Source: Limnoperna fortunei (lineage: Eukaryota > Mollusca > Bivalvia > Mytilida > Modiolidae). From it: 64,000 bases of DNA. The notes beneath the pieces are model-generated. The model worked only from the letters and a program-made list of their open reading frames with translations, was not told the origin of the DNA and did no database searches. The stretch covers positions 44,345,342 to 44,409,341 of the forward strand of contig OX104124.1 of assembly GCA_944474755.1 (NCBI GenBank). Reading direction: 5' to 3'. The position numbers and the translations under genes were made by a program. This document shows positions 1-11,724 of this stretch, in pieces. Position 1 is the stretch's first letter; every line of letters begins with the position of its first letter.

Positions 1-700
1 GCAAAAAGATGATTAATGTCATCATGTAATACAAAATTAAAACTAATATGGAAAGACCCTCAAATGTTCAACCGAACAGTTGATCTTTAATTATTATTAT
101 TATTATTCTTTTCTCTTTTCTTCCTCCAACTTATTTCGGTGTCTGGTTTTTTCACTTCACGACATGTCGCTTTGATATTTTATATCTGATATCGGTTACC
201 GATTGCGCTTTCGCAGTTCACCCTGACTGACCGCACCCTTTTCCTTTAAGGAGTTATCTCCCCTTTTACTAAAAAGCTTGTTCATGCTACTCCTCCTAAA
301 CCAAAAAATATAGCAATACCAAACCTTTACCAAAATGTGTCCTATATCCTTGCGCAACTTTGGGACAAATTGATTGAAGGGTTCTGACGACATCTTATAG
401 GAGTTATCTCCCTTTAAATAAAAGTAGTAAGTGATATTCAAACAAATCTCAACAACTAAAAGAGATAGAGGCCTGGGGTCTTCACAATAGATCATCTTGA
501 CCTTTGACCTTGAAAATGGACACAAGGTCAAAGGTCAAGGTCACGTTCTAAATTTTGACATTTAATTGTTTACGCTACTCCTCTGAAACGGTAAAAGATA
601 GATAAACAGTTATTGAGAGTAAAATGTGCGTCTTAGTAAAACGCAACTTTGTCACATTTTGAGCGAAGTAATTTGACTTCATTTTATAGGAGTTATCTCC
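1..700 (+). repeat. End of a tail module (1-89) plus head module 1 (90-700)
   Basis: The window opens inside a tail. Its terminal hairpin is at 52-88: a 15-bp stem with a CCC bulge, one mismatch and an AACC loop. A short (ATT)n run follows at about 90-108, then a pyrimidine tract, the palindrome GCGACATGTCGC-like element (here CACGACATGTCGC), and two diverged monomer-like segments starting with GGAGTTATCTCC near 250 and 400. A perfect 17-bp inverted repeat lies at 496-512 and 523-539. Confidence 0.85.
496..539. other. Inverted AGGTCA direct-repeat palindrome of head 1
   Basis: The left arm CTTGACCTTTGACCTTG and the right arm CAAGGTCAAAGGTCAAG are perfect reverse complements around a 10-nt loop. 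Each arm contains AGGTCA-A-AGGTCA, the DR1 arrangement bound by RXR/HNF4/COUP-TF-type nuclear receptors. The right arm runs on as TCAAGGTCA, an extended half-site of the ERR/FTZ-F1 type. The motif match is seen; receptor binding is not shown. Equivalent sites with zero or one arm mismatch lie at 3106-3145, 4406-4445, 6169-6208, 11519-11562, 15044-15087, 21638-21681, 28503-28546, 31976-32019, 38303-38346 and 48432-48475. Confidence 0.8.
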
Positions 701-2148
701 CATTATATATGTAACTGATTGGTTTTTCACATGGTGCTCATTAACTATTAATGATAGAGGGAAAGTAAAGAGTGCAAAATGTTGATCTCTTAAAGGAGCA
801 ACTTTGTTACATTACAGGAAAAGGATTTGACTTCATTTTATAGGAGTTATCTCCCATTATATATTTAACTGATTGGTTTTTCACGTGGTACTCATTAACT
901 ATAAATGATAGAGGGAAAGTAAAGAGTGAAAAATGTTGGTCTCTTAAAGGAGCAACTTTGTTACATTTACAGGGAAAGGATTTAACTTTATTTTATAGGA
1001 GTTATCTCCCATTATATATGTAACTTATTGGTTTTTTACATGTTACTCATTAACTATTAACGATAAGGGAAACTAAAGAGTGCAAAATGTTGGCCTTTTA
1101 AAGGAGCAACTTTTTAACATTTTCCGTAAACGGATATGACTTCATTTTATAGGAGTTATCTCCCATTATATATGTAACTGATTGGTTTTTCACGTGGTTC
1201 TCATTAACTGTAAATGATAGAGGGAAAGTAAAGAGTGCAAAATGTTGATCTCTTAAAGGAGCAACTTTGTTTCATTTACAAGGAAAGGATTTGACTTCAT
1301 TTTGTAGGAGTTATTTCCCATTATATATGTAACTGATTGGTTTTTCACATGGTACTCATTAACTATTAATGATAGATGGAAACTAAAGAGTGCAAAATGT
1401 TGGTCTCTTAAATGAGCAACTTTGTCACTTTTACAATGGAAGGATTTGACTTCATTTTATAGGAGTTATCTCCCATTATATATGTAACTGATTGGTTTTT
1501 CACGTGGTACTCATTAACTATAAATTGTAGAGGGAAAGTAAAGAGTGCAAAATGTTGATCTCTTAAAGGAGCAACTTTGTTACATTTACAGGGACGGGAT
1601 TTGACTTCATTTTATAGGAGTTATCTCCCATTATATATGTAACTTATTGGTTTTTTACATGTTACTCATTAACTATTAACGATAAAGGGAAACTAAAGAG
1701 TGCAAAATGTTGGTCTTTTAAAGGAGCACCTTTTTTACATTTTTAGTAAACGGATATGACTTTATTTTATAGGAGTTATCTCCCATTATATATGAAACTG
1801 ATTGGTTTTTCACGTGGTTCTCATTAACTATAAATGATAGAGGGAAAGTAAAGAGTGCAAAATGTTGATCTCTTAAAGGAGCAACTTTGTTACATTTACA
1901 TGGAAAGGATTTGACTACATTTTATAGGAGTTATCTCCCATTATATATATAACTTATTGGTTTTTTACATGTTACTCGTTAACTATTAACGATAAAGGGA
2001 AAATAAAGAGTGCAAAATGTTGATCTTTTAAAGGAGCAACTTTTTTACCTTGCAGTAAACTGATATGACTTCATTTTATAGGAGTTATCTCCCATTATAT
2101 ATGTAACTTATTGGTTTTTTACATGTTACTCATTAACTATTAATGATA
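701..2148 (+). repeat. Monomer block A1
   Basis: About nine to ten monomers of 152-156 bp, recognised by GGAGTTATCTCCC recurring near 843, 999, 1151, 1305, 1461, 1617, 1771, 1927 and 2082. Monomers with CACGTGGTACTC and TTGATC alternate loosely with monomers carrying ACATGTTACTC and TTGGTC. No gene. Confidence 0.9.
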
Positions 2149-2523
2149 GAGGCATGGGGTCTTCACCATAAACCCTCATGTCCTTTGACCTTGAAAACTT
2201 GTATGGGTCAAGGTCAGGTACTAGTTTTTAACCTTTGCTCTTTTTAAAGATATTGAAATTATTTTCTTCCTAAAATGTTCTATTAATAATTACGAGTAAA
2301 TTGAGACATGCCGTGAAAAGTTGTACCACAATTTTATAAGAGTTATCTCTCTTAGAATGCCAATCTGTAGCAAATAATACAAAATAATTTCTTTTTAAAT
2401 ATTTATAGCAAAAGTATAACATTTCGCAAAAAGTTTATTATTTTGAATGTCATCACGTAATACAAAATGAATATTAGTATGGAAAGACCCTCAAATGTTC
2501 AACCGAACAGTTGATCTTTAATT

Positions 2524-2675
2524 AGGTCTTTCCACCTTTCTGTGGAAAGACCTATAGTTATTGTTCTGATTAGGTCTTTCCACCTTTCTGTTGAAAGACC
2601 TATAGTTATTGTTCTGATTATTATTATTAGGTCTTTCCACCTTTCTGTGGAAAGACCTATAGTTATTGTTCTGAA
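2524..2675. repeat. Three tandem copies of a 48-bp hairpin repeat
   Basis: Copies begin at 2524, 2572 and 2629. Each starts AGGTCTTTCCAC, then CTTTCT, then GTGGAAAGACCT, giving an 11-12-bp stem with a 6-nt loop. The second copy has one stem mismatch (CTGTTGAAAG). A TATAGTTATTGTTCTGATTA spacer follows each. The right arm matches GGAAAGACC at the tail end, so the repeat may be a derivative of the element terminus. Confidence 0.85.
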
Positions 2676-2716
<41 letters not shown>

Positions 2717-2717
2717 T
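2673..2717. repeat. (ATT)n microsatellite, about 14 units
   Basis: This is the longest-class trinucleotide run in the window. Comparable runs mark every head start: about 3980-4015, 5743-5778, 11090-11131, 14637-14664, 21206-21249, 28095-28122, 31566-31596, 38017-38049, 40641-40663, 43277-43294, 48019-48051 and 52370-52385. Unit number varies between otherwise near-identical modules, as expected of slippage. Confidence 0.9.
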
Positions 2718-3309
2718 TTTCTCTTTTCTTCCGCCAACTTATTTCGGCGTCTGGTTTTTTCACTTTGCGACATGTCGCTTTGATATTTTATATCTGATAT
2801 TGGTTACCCATTGCGCTTTCGCAGTTCACCCTGACTGACCGCACCCTTTTCCTTTAAGGAGTTATCTCCCCTTTTACTAAAAAGCTTGTTCATGGTACTC
2901 CTCCTAAACCAAAAAAGATAGCAATACCAAACCTTTACCAAAATGTGTTCTATATCCTTGCGCAACTTTGGGACAGATTGATTGAAGTGTTCTGACGACA
3001 TCTTATAGGAGTTATCTTCCTTTAAATAAAAGTAGTAAGTGATATTTAAACAAATCTCAACAACTAAAAGAGATAGAGGCCTGGGGTCTTCACTTTAGAC
3101 CATCATGACCTGTGACCTTGAAAATGGACGCAAGGTCAAAGGTCAAGGTCACGTTCTAAATTTTGACATTTGCTTGTGTGCGCTACTCCTCTGAAACGGT
3201 AAAAGATAGATAAACACTTATTTAGAGTAAAATGTTCGTCTTATTAAGACGCAACTTTGTCCCATTTGACGCGAAGTAATTTGACTTCATTTTATAGGAG
3301 TTATCTCCC

Positions 3310-3934
3310 ATTATATTTGTAACTGATTGGTTTTTCACATGGTACTCATTAACTATTAATGATAGAGGGAAAGTAAAGAGTGCAAAATGTTGATCTCTTA
3401 AAGGAGCAACTTTGTTACATTACAGGAAAAGGATTTGACTTCATTTTATAGGAGTTATCTCCCATTATATATGTAAATTATTGGTTTTTCACAATGTACT
3501 CATTAACTATTAATGATAGAGGGAAACTAAAAAGTGCAAATTGTTGATCTCTTAAAGGAGCAACTTTGTCGCATTTACAGGATAAGGATTTGAAGTCATC
3601 TTATAGGAGTTATCTCCCATTATATAAGTTACTTATTGGTTTTTTACATGTTACTCATTAACTATTAATGATAAATGGAAACTAAATAGTGCAAAATGTT
3701 GGTCTTTTAAGGGAGCAACTTTTTTACATTTGCAGTAAACGGATTTGACTTCATTGTATAGGAGTTATCTTCCATTATATATGTAACTGATTGGTTTTTC
3801 GTATGTTACTCATTAACTATTAACGATAGAGGGAAAGTAAAGAGGGCAAAATGTTGATCTCTTAAAGGAGCAACTTTGTTACATTTACAGGTAAAGGATT
3901 TGACTTCATTTTATAGGAGTTATCTCCCATTATT
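3310..3934 (+). repeat. Monomer block A2
   Basis: Four monomers. The block ends abruptly: the last monomer is cut just after TATCTCCCATTATT and joins head module 3 without any tail. It is the left part of a 1,763-bp tandem duplication (about 3308-5070 and 5071-6833). Confidence 0.85.
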
Positions 3935-3979
3935 AGGTCTTTCCACCTTTCTGTGGAAAGACCTATAGTTATTGTTCTG

Positions 3980-4016
<37 letters not shown>

Positions 4017-4608
4017 TTTTCTCTTTTCTTCCGCCAACTTATTTCGGTGTCTTGTTTTTTCACTTTGCGACATGTCGCTTTGATATTTTATATCTGATAT
4101 TGGTTACCCATTGCGCTTTCGCAGTTCACCCTGACTGACCGCACCCGTTTCCTTTAAGGAGTTATCTCCCCTTTTACTAAAAAGCTTGTTCATGGTACTC
4201 CTCCTAAACCAAAAAAGATAGCAATACCAAACCTTTACCAAAATGTGTTCTATATCCTTGCGCAACTTTGGGACAGATTGATTGAAGGGTTCTGACGACA
4301 TCTTATAGGAGTTATCTTCCTTTAAATAAAAGTAGTAAATGATATTTAAACAAATCTCAACAACTAAAAGAGATAGAGGCCTGGGGTCTTCACTTTAGAC
4401 CATCATGACCTGTGACCTTGAAAATGGACGCAAGGTCAAAGGTCAAGGTCACGTTCTAAATTTGACATTTGCTTGTGTGCGCTACTCCTCTGAAACGGTA
4501 AAAGATAGATAAACACTTATTTAGAGTAAAATGTTCGTCTTATTAAGACGCAACTTTGTCCCATTTGACGCGAAGTAATTTGACTTCATTTTATAGGAGT
4601 TATCTCCC
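3935..4608 (+). repeat. Head module 3, joined directly to a monomer
   Basis: It begins with one copy of the 48-bp hairpin repeat (3935), then (ATT)n at about 3980-4015. No tail hairpin precedes it, so this head arose by insertion or unequal exchange inside a monomer at the CATTATTA position. The AGGTCA inverted repeat is at 4406-4420/4431-4445. Confidence 0.85.
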
Positions 4609-5697
4609 ATTATATTTGTAACTGATTGGTTTTTCACATGGTACTCATTAATTATTAATGATAGAGGGAAAGTAAAGAGTGCAAAATGTTGATCTCTTAA
4701 AGGAGCAACTTTGTTATATTTCCAGGGACTGGATTTGACTTCATTTTATAGGAGTTATCTCCCATTATATACGTAACTTATTTTTTTTTTTACATGTTAC
4801 TCATTAACTATTCATGATAAAGGGAAACTAAATAGTGCAAAATGCTGGTCTTTTAAAGGAGCAACTTTTTTACATTTGCAGTAAACGGATTTGACTTCAT
4901 TTTATAGGAGTTATCTACCATTATATATGTAACTGATTGGTTTTTCACATGGTACTCATTAACTATTAATGATAGAGGGAAAGTAAAGAGTGCAAAATGT
5001 TGATCTCTTAAAGGAGCAACTTTGTTACGTTTACAGGTAAAGGATTTGACTTCATTTTATAGGAGTTATCTCCCATTATATTTGTAACTGATTGGTTTTT
5101 CACATGGTACTCATTAACTATTAATGATAGAGGGAAAGTAAAGAGTGCAAAATGTTGATCTCTTAAAGGAGCAACTTTGTTACATTACAGGAAAAGGATT
5201 TGACTTCATTTTATAGGAGTTATCTCCCATTATATATGTAAATTATTGGTTTTTCACAATGTACTCATTAACTATTAATGATAGAGGGAAACTAAAAAGT
5301 GCAAATTGTTGATCTCTTAAAGGAGCAACTTTGTCGCATTTACAGGATAAGGATTTGAAGTCATCTTATAGGAGTTATCTCCATTATATAAGTTACTTAT
5401 TGGTTTTTACATGTTACTCATTAACTATTAATGATAAATGGAAACTAAATAGTGCAAAATGTTGGTCTTTTAAGGGAGCAACTTTTTTACATTTGCAGTA
5501 AACGGATTTGACTTCATTGTATAGGAGTTATCTTCCATTATATATGTAACTGATTGGTTTTTCGTATGTTACTCATTAACTATTAACGATAGAGGGAAAG
5601 TAAAGAGGGCAAAATGTTGATCTCTTAAAGGAGCAACTTTGTTACATTTACAGGTAAAGGATTTGACTTCATTTTATAGGAGTTATCTCCCATTATT
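4609..5697 (+). repeat. Monomer block A3
   Basis: About seven monomers. One carries a homopolymer TATTTTTTTTTTTACATG near 4788 in place of TATTGGTTTTTTACATG. The right part repeats block A2 at an offset of 1,763 bp, including the unusual CACAATGTACTC and AGTCATCTTATAGG variants. Confidence 0.85.
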
Positions 5698-5742
5698 AGG
5701 TCTTTCCACCTTTCTGTGGAAAGACCTATAGTTATTGTTCTG

Positions 5743-5779
<37 letters not shown>

Positions 5780-6370
5780 TTTTCTCTTTTCTTCCGCCAA
5801 CTTATTTCGGTGTCTTGTTTTTTCACTTTGCGACATGTCGCTTTGATATTTTATATCTGATATTGGTTACCCATTGCGCTTTCGCAGTTCACCCTGACTG
5901 ACCGCACCCGTTTCCTTTAAGGAGTTATCTCCCCTTTTACTAAAAAGCTTGTTCATGGTACTCCTCCTAAACCAAAAAAGATAGCAATACCAAACCTTTA
6001 CCAAAATGTGTTCTATATCCTTGCGCAACTTTGGGACAGATTGATTGAAGGGTTCTGACGACATCTTATAGGAGTTATCTTCCTTTAAATAAAAGTAGTA
6101 AATGATATTTAAACAAATCTCAACAACTAAAAGAGATAGAGGCCTGGGGTCTTCACTTTAGACCATCATGACCTGTGACCTTGAAAATGGACGCAAGGTC
6201 AAAGGTCAAGGTCACGTTCTAAATTTGACATTTGCTTGTGTGCGCTACTCCTCTGAAACGGTAAAAGATAGATAAACACTTATTTAGAGTAAAATGTTCG
6301 TCTTATTAAGACGCAACTTTGTCCTATTTGACGCGAAGTAATTTGACTTCATTTTATAGGAGTTATCTCC
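5698..6370 (+). repeat. Head module 4, duplicate of head module 3
   Basis: Nearly identical to 3935-4608 at an offset of 1,763 bp, with the same monomer-to-head junction, the same single 48-bp hairpin repeat and the same arm mismatch in the AGGTCA palindrome (6169-6208). The shared junction shows that the duplication followed the junction event. Confidence 0.88.
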
Positions 6371-9300
6371 CATTATATTTGTAACTGATTGGTTTTTCAC
6401 ATGGTACTCATTAATTATTAATGATAGAGGGAAAGTAAAGAGTGCAAAATGTTGATCTCTTAAAGGAGCAACTTTGTTATATTTCCAGGGACTGGATTTG
6501 ACTTCATTTTATAGGAGTTATCTCCCATTATATACGTAACTTATTTTTTTTTTTACATGTTACTCATTAACTATTCATGATAAAGGGAAACTAAAGAGTG
6601 CAAAATGCTGGTCTTTTAAAGGAGCAACTTTTTTACATTTGCAGTAAACGGATTTGACTTCATTTTATAGGAGTTATCTACCATTATATATGTAACTGAT
6701 TGGTTTTTCACATGGTACTCATTAACTATTAATGATAGAGGGAAAGTAAAGAGTGCAAAATGTTGATCTCTTAAAGGAGCAACTTTGTTACGTTTACAGG
6801 TAAAGGATTTGACTTCATTTTATAGGAGTTATCTCCCATTATATATGTAATTTATTAGTTTTTCACATGTAACTCATTAACTATTAATGATAAAGGGAAA
6901 GTAAAGAGTGCAAAATGTTGATCTCTTAAAGGAGCAACTTTGTTACGTTTACAGGTAAAGGATTTGACTTCATTTTATAGGAGTTATCTCCCATTATATA
7001 TGTAATTTATTAGTTTTTCACATGTAACTCATTAACTATTAATGATAAAGGGAAAGTAATGAGTGCAAAATGTTGGTCTTTTACAGGAGCAACTTTGTTA
7101 CATTTACAGGGAAAGGATATGACTTCATTTTATAGGAGTTATCTCCCATTATATATGTAACTGATTGGTTTTTCACATGGTACCCATTAACTATTAATGA
7201 TAAAAGGAAAGTAAAGAGTGCAAAATGTTGGCCTCTTAAAGGAGCAACTATGTTACATTTTCAGGGAAAGGATTTGACTTCATTTTATAGGAGTTATCTC
7301 CCATTATATTTGTAATTTATTAGTTTTTCACATGATACTCATTAACTATTAATGATAAAGGGAAAGTAAAGAGTGCAAAATGTTGGTCTCTTAAAGGAGC
7401 AACTTTGTTACATTTATAGGGAAAGGATTTGACTTCATTTTATAGGAGTTATCTCCCATTATATATGTAACTGATTGGTTTTTTAAATGGTACTCATTTA
7501 ATATTAATGATAGAGGAAAACTAAAGAGTGCAAAATGTTGATCTCTTAAAGGAGCAACTATGTTACATTTACAGTGAAAGGAGTTGACTTCATTTTATTG
7601 CAGTTATCTCCCATTATATTTGTAATTTATTATTTCTTCACATGTAACTCATTAACTATTAATGATAACGGGAAACGAAAGAGTGGAAAATGTTGGTCTC
7701 TTAAAGGAGCAACTTTGTTACATTTAAAGGGAAAGGATTTGAGTTCATTTTATAGCAGTTATCTCCCATTATATATGTAACTTATTGGTTTTTTACATGT
7801 TACTCATTCACTGTTAATGATAAAGGGAAACTAAAGAGTGCAAAATGTTCACCTCTTAAAGGAGGAACTTTGTTACATTTACAGGTAAAGGATTTGACTT
7901 CATTTTATAGGAGTTATCTCCCTTTTTATATGTAACTTATTGGTTTTTTACAGGTTACTCATTAACTATTAATGATAAAGGGAAAGTAAAGAGTGCAAAA
8001 TGTTGGTCTCTTAAAGGAGCAACTTTGTTACATTTATAGGGAAAGGATTTGACTTCATTTTATAGGAGTTATCTCCCATTATATATGTAACTGATTGGTT
8101 TTTTAAATGGTACTCATTTAATATTAATGATAGAGGAAAACTAAAGAGTGCAAAATGTTGATCTCTTAAAAGAGCAACTATGTTACATTTACAGTGAAAG
8201 GAGTTGACTTCATTTTATTGCAGTTATCTCCCATTATATTTGTAATTTATTATTTCTTCACATGTAACTCATTAACTATTAATGATAACGGGAAACGAAA
8301 GAGTGGAAAATGTTGGTCTCTTAAAGGAGCAACTTTGTTACATTTAAAGGGAAAGGATTTGAGTTCATTTTATAGCAGTTATCTCCCATTATATATGTAA
8401 CTTATTGGTTTTTTACATGTTACTCATTCACTGTTAATGATAAAGGGAAACTAAAGAGTGCAAAATGTTCACCTCTTAAAGGAGGAACTTTGTTACATTT
8501 ACAGGTAAAGGATTTGACTTCATTTTATAGGAGTTATCTCCCTTTTTATATGTAACTTATTGGTTTTTTACAGGTTACTCATTAACTGTTCATGATAAAG
8601 GGAAAGTAAAGAGTGCAAAATGTTGATCTCTTAAAGGAGGAATTTTGTCACTTTTACAGGAAAAGGATTTGACTTCATTTCATTGTAGTTATCTCCCATT
8701 ATATATGTAACTTATTGGGTTTTTACATGTTACTCATTAACTATTAATGATAGAGGGAAAGTAAAGAGTGCAAAATGTTGATCTCTTAAAGGAGCAACTT
8801 TTTAACATTTGCAGTAAACGGTTTTGACTTCATTTTATAAGAGTTATCTCCCATTATATATATGTAACTTATTGGTTTTTTACATGTTACTCATTAACTA
8901 TTAATGATAAAGGGAAACGAAAGAGTGCAAAATGTTGGTCTCTTAAAGGAACAACTTTGTTACATTTGCAGGGAAAGGATTTGACTTCATTTTATAGGAG
9001 TTATCTCCCATTATATGTAACTGATTGGTTTTTCACATGGTACCCATTAACTATTAATGATAAAAGGAAAGTAAAGGGTGCAAAATGTTGGCCTCTTAAA
9101 GGATCAACTATGTTACATTTATAGGGAAAGGATTTGACTTCATTTTATAGGAGTTATCTCCCATTAAATTTGTAATTTATTAGTTTTTCACATGATGCTC
9201 ATTAACTATTAATGATAAAGGGAAAGTAAAGAGTGCAAAATGTTGGTCTCTTAAAGGAGCAACTTTGCTACATTTATAGGGAAAGGATTTGACTTCATTT

Positions 9301-10610
9301 TATAGGAGTTATCTCCCATTATATATGTAACTGATTGGTTTTTCACATGGTACTCATTAACTATTAATGATAGGGGGAAAGTAAAGAGTGCAAAATGTTG
9401 ATCTCTTAAAGGAGCAGCTTTGTTACATTTATAGGGAAAGGATTTGACTTCATTTTATAGGAGTTATCTCCCATTATATATGTAACTGATTGGTTTTTTA
9501 AATGGTACTCATTAACTATTAACGATAGAGGGGAACTAAAGAGTGCAAAATGTTGATCTCTTAAAGGAGCAACTATGTTACATTTACAGTGAAAGGAGTT
9601 GACTTCATTTTATAGCAGTTATCTCCCATTATATTTGTAATTTATTAGTTCTTCACATGTAACTCATTAACTGTTAATGATAACGGGAAACTAAAGAGTG
9701 CAAAATGTTGGTCTCTTAAAAGAGCAACTTTGTTACATTTACAGGGAAAGGATTTGACTTCATTTTATAGCAGTTATCTCCCATTATATATGTAACTTAT
9801 TGGTTTTTTACATATTACTCATTCACTGTTAATGATAACGGGAAACTAAAGAGTGCAAAATGTTCACCTCTTAAAGGAGCAACTTTGTTACATTTACAGG
9901 TAAAGGATTTGACTTCATTTTATAGGAGTTATCTCCCTTTTTGTATGTAACTTATTGGTTTTTTACAGGTTACTCATTAACTATTAATGATAAAGGGAAA
10001 CTAAAGAGTGCAAAATGTTGGACTCTTAAAGGAGCAATTTTGTTACATTTATAGGGAAAGGATTTGACTTCATTTTATAGGAGTTATCTCCCATTATATA
10101 TGTAACTTATTGGTTTCTTACATGTTACCCATTAACTATTTATGATAAAGGGAAACTAAAGAGTGTAAAATGTTGGTCTCTTAAAGGAGCAACTATGTTA
10201 CATTTACAGGGAAAGGATTTGACTTCATTTTATAGGAGTTATCTCCCATTATATATGTACCTGATTGGTTTTTCACATGGTACTCATTAACTATTAACGA
10301 TAGAGGGAAACTAAAAAGTGCAAAATGTTGGTCTTTTAAAGGAGCAACTTTTTTACATTTGCAGTAAACGGATTTGACTTCATTTTATAGGAGTTATCTC
10401 CCATTATATATGTAACTGATTGGTTTTTCACATGGTACTCATTAACTATTAATGATAGAGGGAAACTTAAGAGTGCAAAATGTTGGTCTTTTAAAGGAGC
10501 AACTTTTTTACATGCAGTAAACGGATTTGACTTCATTTTATAGGAGTTATCTCCCATTATATATGTAACTTATTGGTTTTTCACTTTTAACTCATTAACT
10601 ATTAATGATA
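6371..10610 (+). repeat. Monomer block A4
   Basis: About 27 monomers. A four-monomer segment of 620 bp is tandemly duplicated (about 7370-7989 and 7990-8609) with almost no divergence, including the shared rare variants TTATTGCAG and TTATTATTTCTTCAC. Much of the block reappears at 15,920-20,729. Confidence 0.88.
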
Positions 10611-11091
10611 GAGGCATGGGGTCTTCACCATAGACCCTCATGCCCTTTGACCTTGAAAACTTGTATGGGTCAAGGTCACGTACTAGTTTTTGGCCATTGC
10701 TATTTTTTTTAAGGAAATTGAAATTATTTTCGTCCTAAAATGTTCTATTAATAATTACGAGTAAATAAAGACATGGCGTTAAAAATTGTATAAAACTTTT
10801 ATCAGAGTTATCTCTCTTAGAATGCCAATCTGAAGCAAATAATATAAAAAAATTTCTATTTTAAATATTTATAGCAAAGCTATAACATTTTGCAAAAAGA
10901 TGATTATTTAAAATGTGATCATGTAATACAAAATTAAAATGAATATGGAAAGACCCTCAAATGTTCAACCGAACAGTTGATCTTTAATTATTAGGTCTTT
11001 CCACCTTTCTGTGGAAAGACCTATAATTATTGTTCTGATTATTATTAGGTCTTTCCACCTTTCTGTGGAAAGACCTATAGTTATTGTTCTG

Positions 11092-11131
<40 letters not shown>

Positions 11132-11724
11132 TTTTCTCTTTTCTTCCGCCAACTTATTTCGGCGTCTGGTTTTTTCACTGGGCGACATGTCGCTTTGATA
11201 TTTTATATCTGATATCGGTTACCCATTGCGCTTTCGCAGTTCACCCTGACTGACCGCACCCTTTTCCTTTAAGGAGTTATCTCCCTTTTTAATAAAAAGC
11301 TTGTTCATGCTACTCCTCCTAAACCAAAAAAGATAGCAATACCAAACCTTTACCAAAATGTGTCCTATATCCTTGCGCAACTTTGGGACAGATTGATTGA
11401 AGGGTTCTGACGACATCTTATAGGAGTTATCTCCCTTTAAATAAAAGTAGTAAGTGATATTCAAACAAATCTCAACAACTAAAAGAGATAGAGGCCTGGG
11501 GTCTTCACCATAGATTATCTTGACCTTTGACCTTGAAAATGGACACAAGGTCAAAGGTCAAGGTCACGTTCTAAATTTTGACATTTGCTTGTGTGCGCTA
11601 CTCCTCTGAAACAGTAAAAGATAGATAAACACTTATTGAGAGTAAAATGTTCATCTTATTAAGACGCAACTTTGTCACATTTGGAGCGAAGTAATTTGAC
11701 TTCATTTTATAGGAGTTATCTCCC
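10611..11724 (+). repeat. Tail (10611-10990) and head module 5 (10991-11724)
   Basis: Full tail with terminal hairpin, then two copies of the 48-bp hairpin repeat starting at 10993 and 11047, (ATT)n and the head body. The AGGTCA palindrome at 11519-11535/11546-11562 is perfect over 17 bp. The module matches 20730-21843 at an offset of about 10.12 kb. Confidence 0.87.

Larger units (their letters stand above)
2149..3309 (+). repeat. Tail (2149-2523) and head module 2 (2524-3309)
   Basis: The tail starts at GAGGCATGGGGTCTTCACC and ends with the hairpin at 2483-2519. This head is longer than most because a 48-bp palindromic repeat occurs three times before the (ATT)n run at about 2675-2716. GCGACATGTCGC, a perfect 12-bp palindrome, is at 2767-2778. 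The AGGTCA inverted repeat at 3106-3120/3131-3145 has one arm mismatch. Confidence 0.85.

Noticed and set aside
196..531. Repeated 65-111 codon minus-strand frames (MTLCPFSRSK..., MSSEPFNQ...) in head modules
   Set aside because: They recur in the head copies with frame breaks, vary by truncation, and end in repeat text. They look like chance open frames in a young amplified repeat, not a conserved gene.
2542..2838. Open frames such as MERPIVIVLIIIIII and, on the other strand, poly-Asn proteins
   Set aside because: They are direct translations of the (ATT)n microsatellite and the 48-bp hairpin repeat, and recur with every head copy. No start context, splice structure or protein motif supports them.
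7574..7780. 68-codon frames MKGVDFILLQLSP... at 7,574, 8,194, 17,073 and 18,313
   Set aside because: They span the monomer boundary of the 620-bp repeat and exist only because that variant lost a stop codon. No coding signal beyond the repeat itself.
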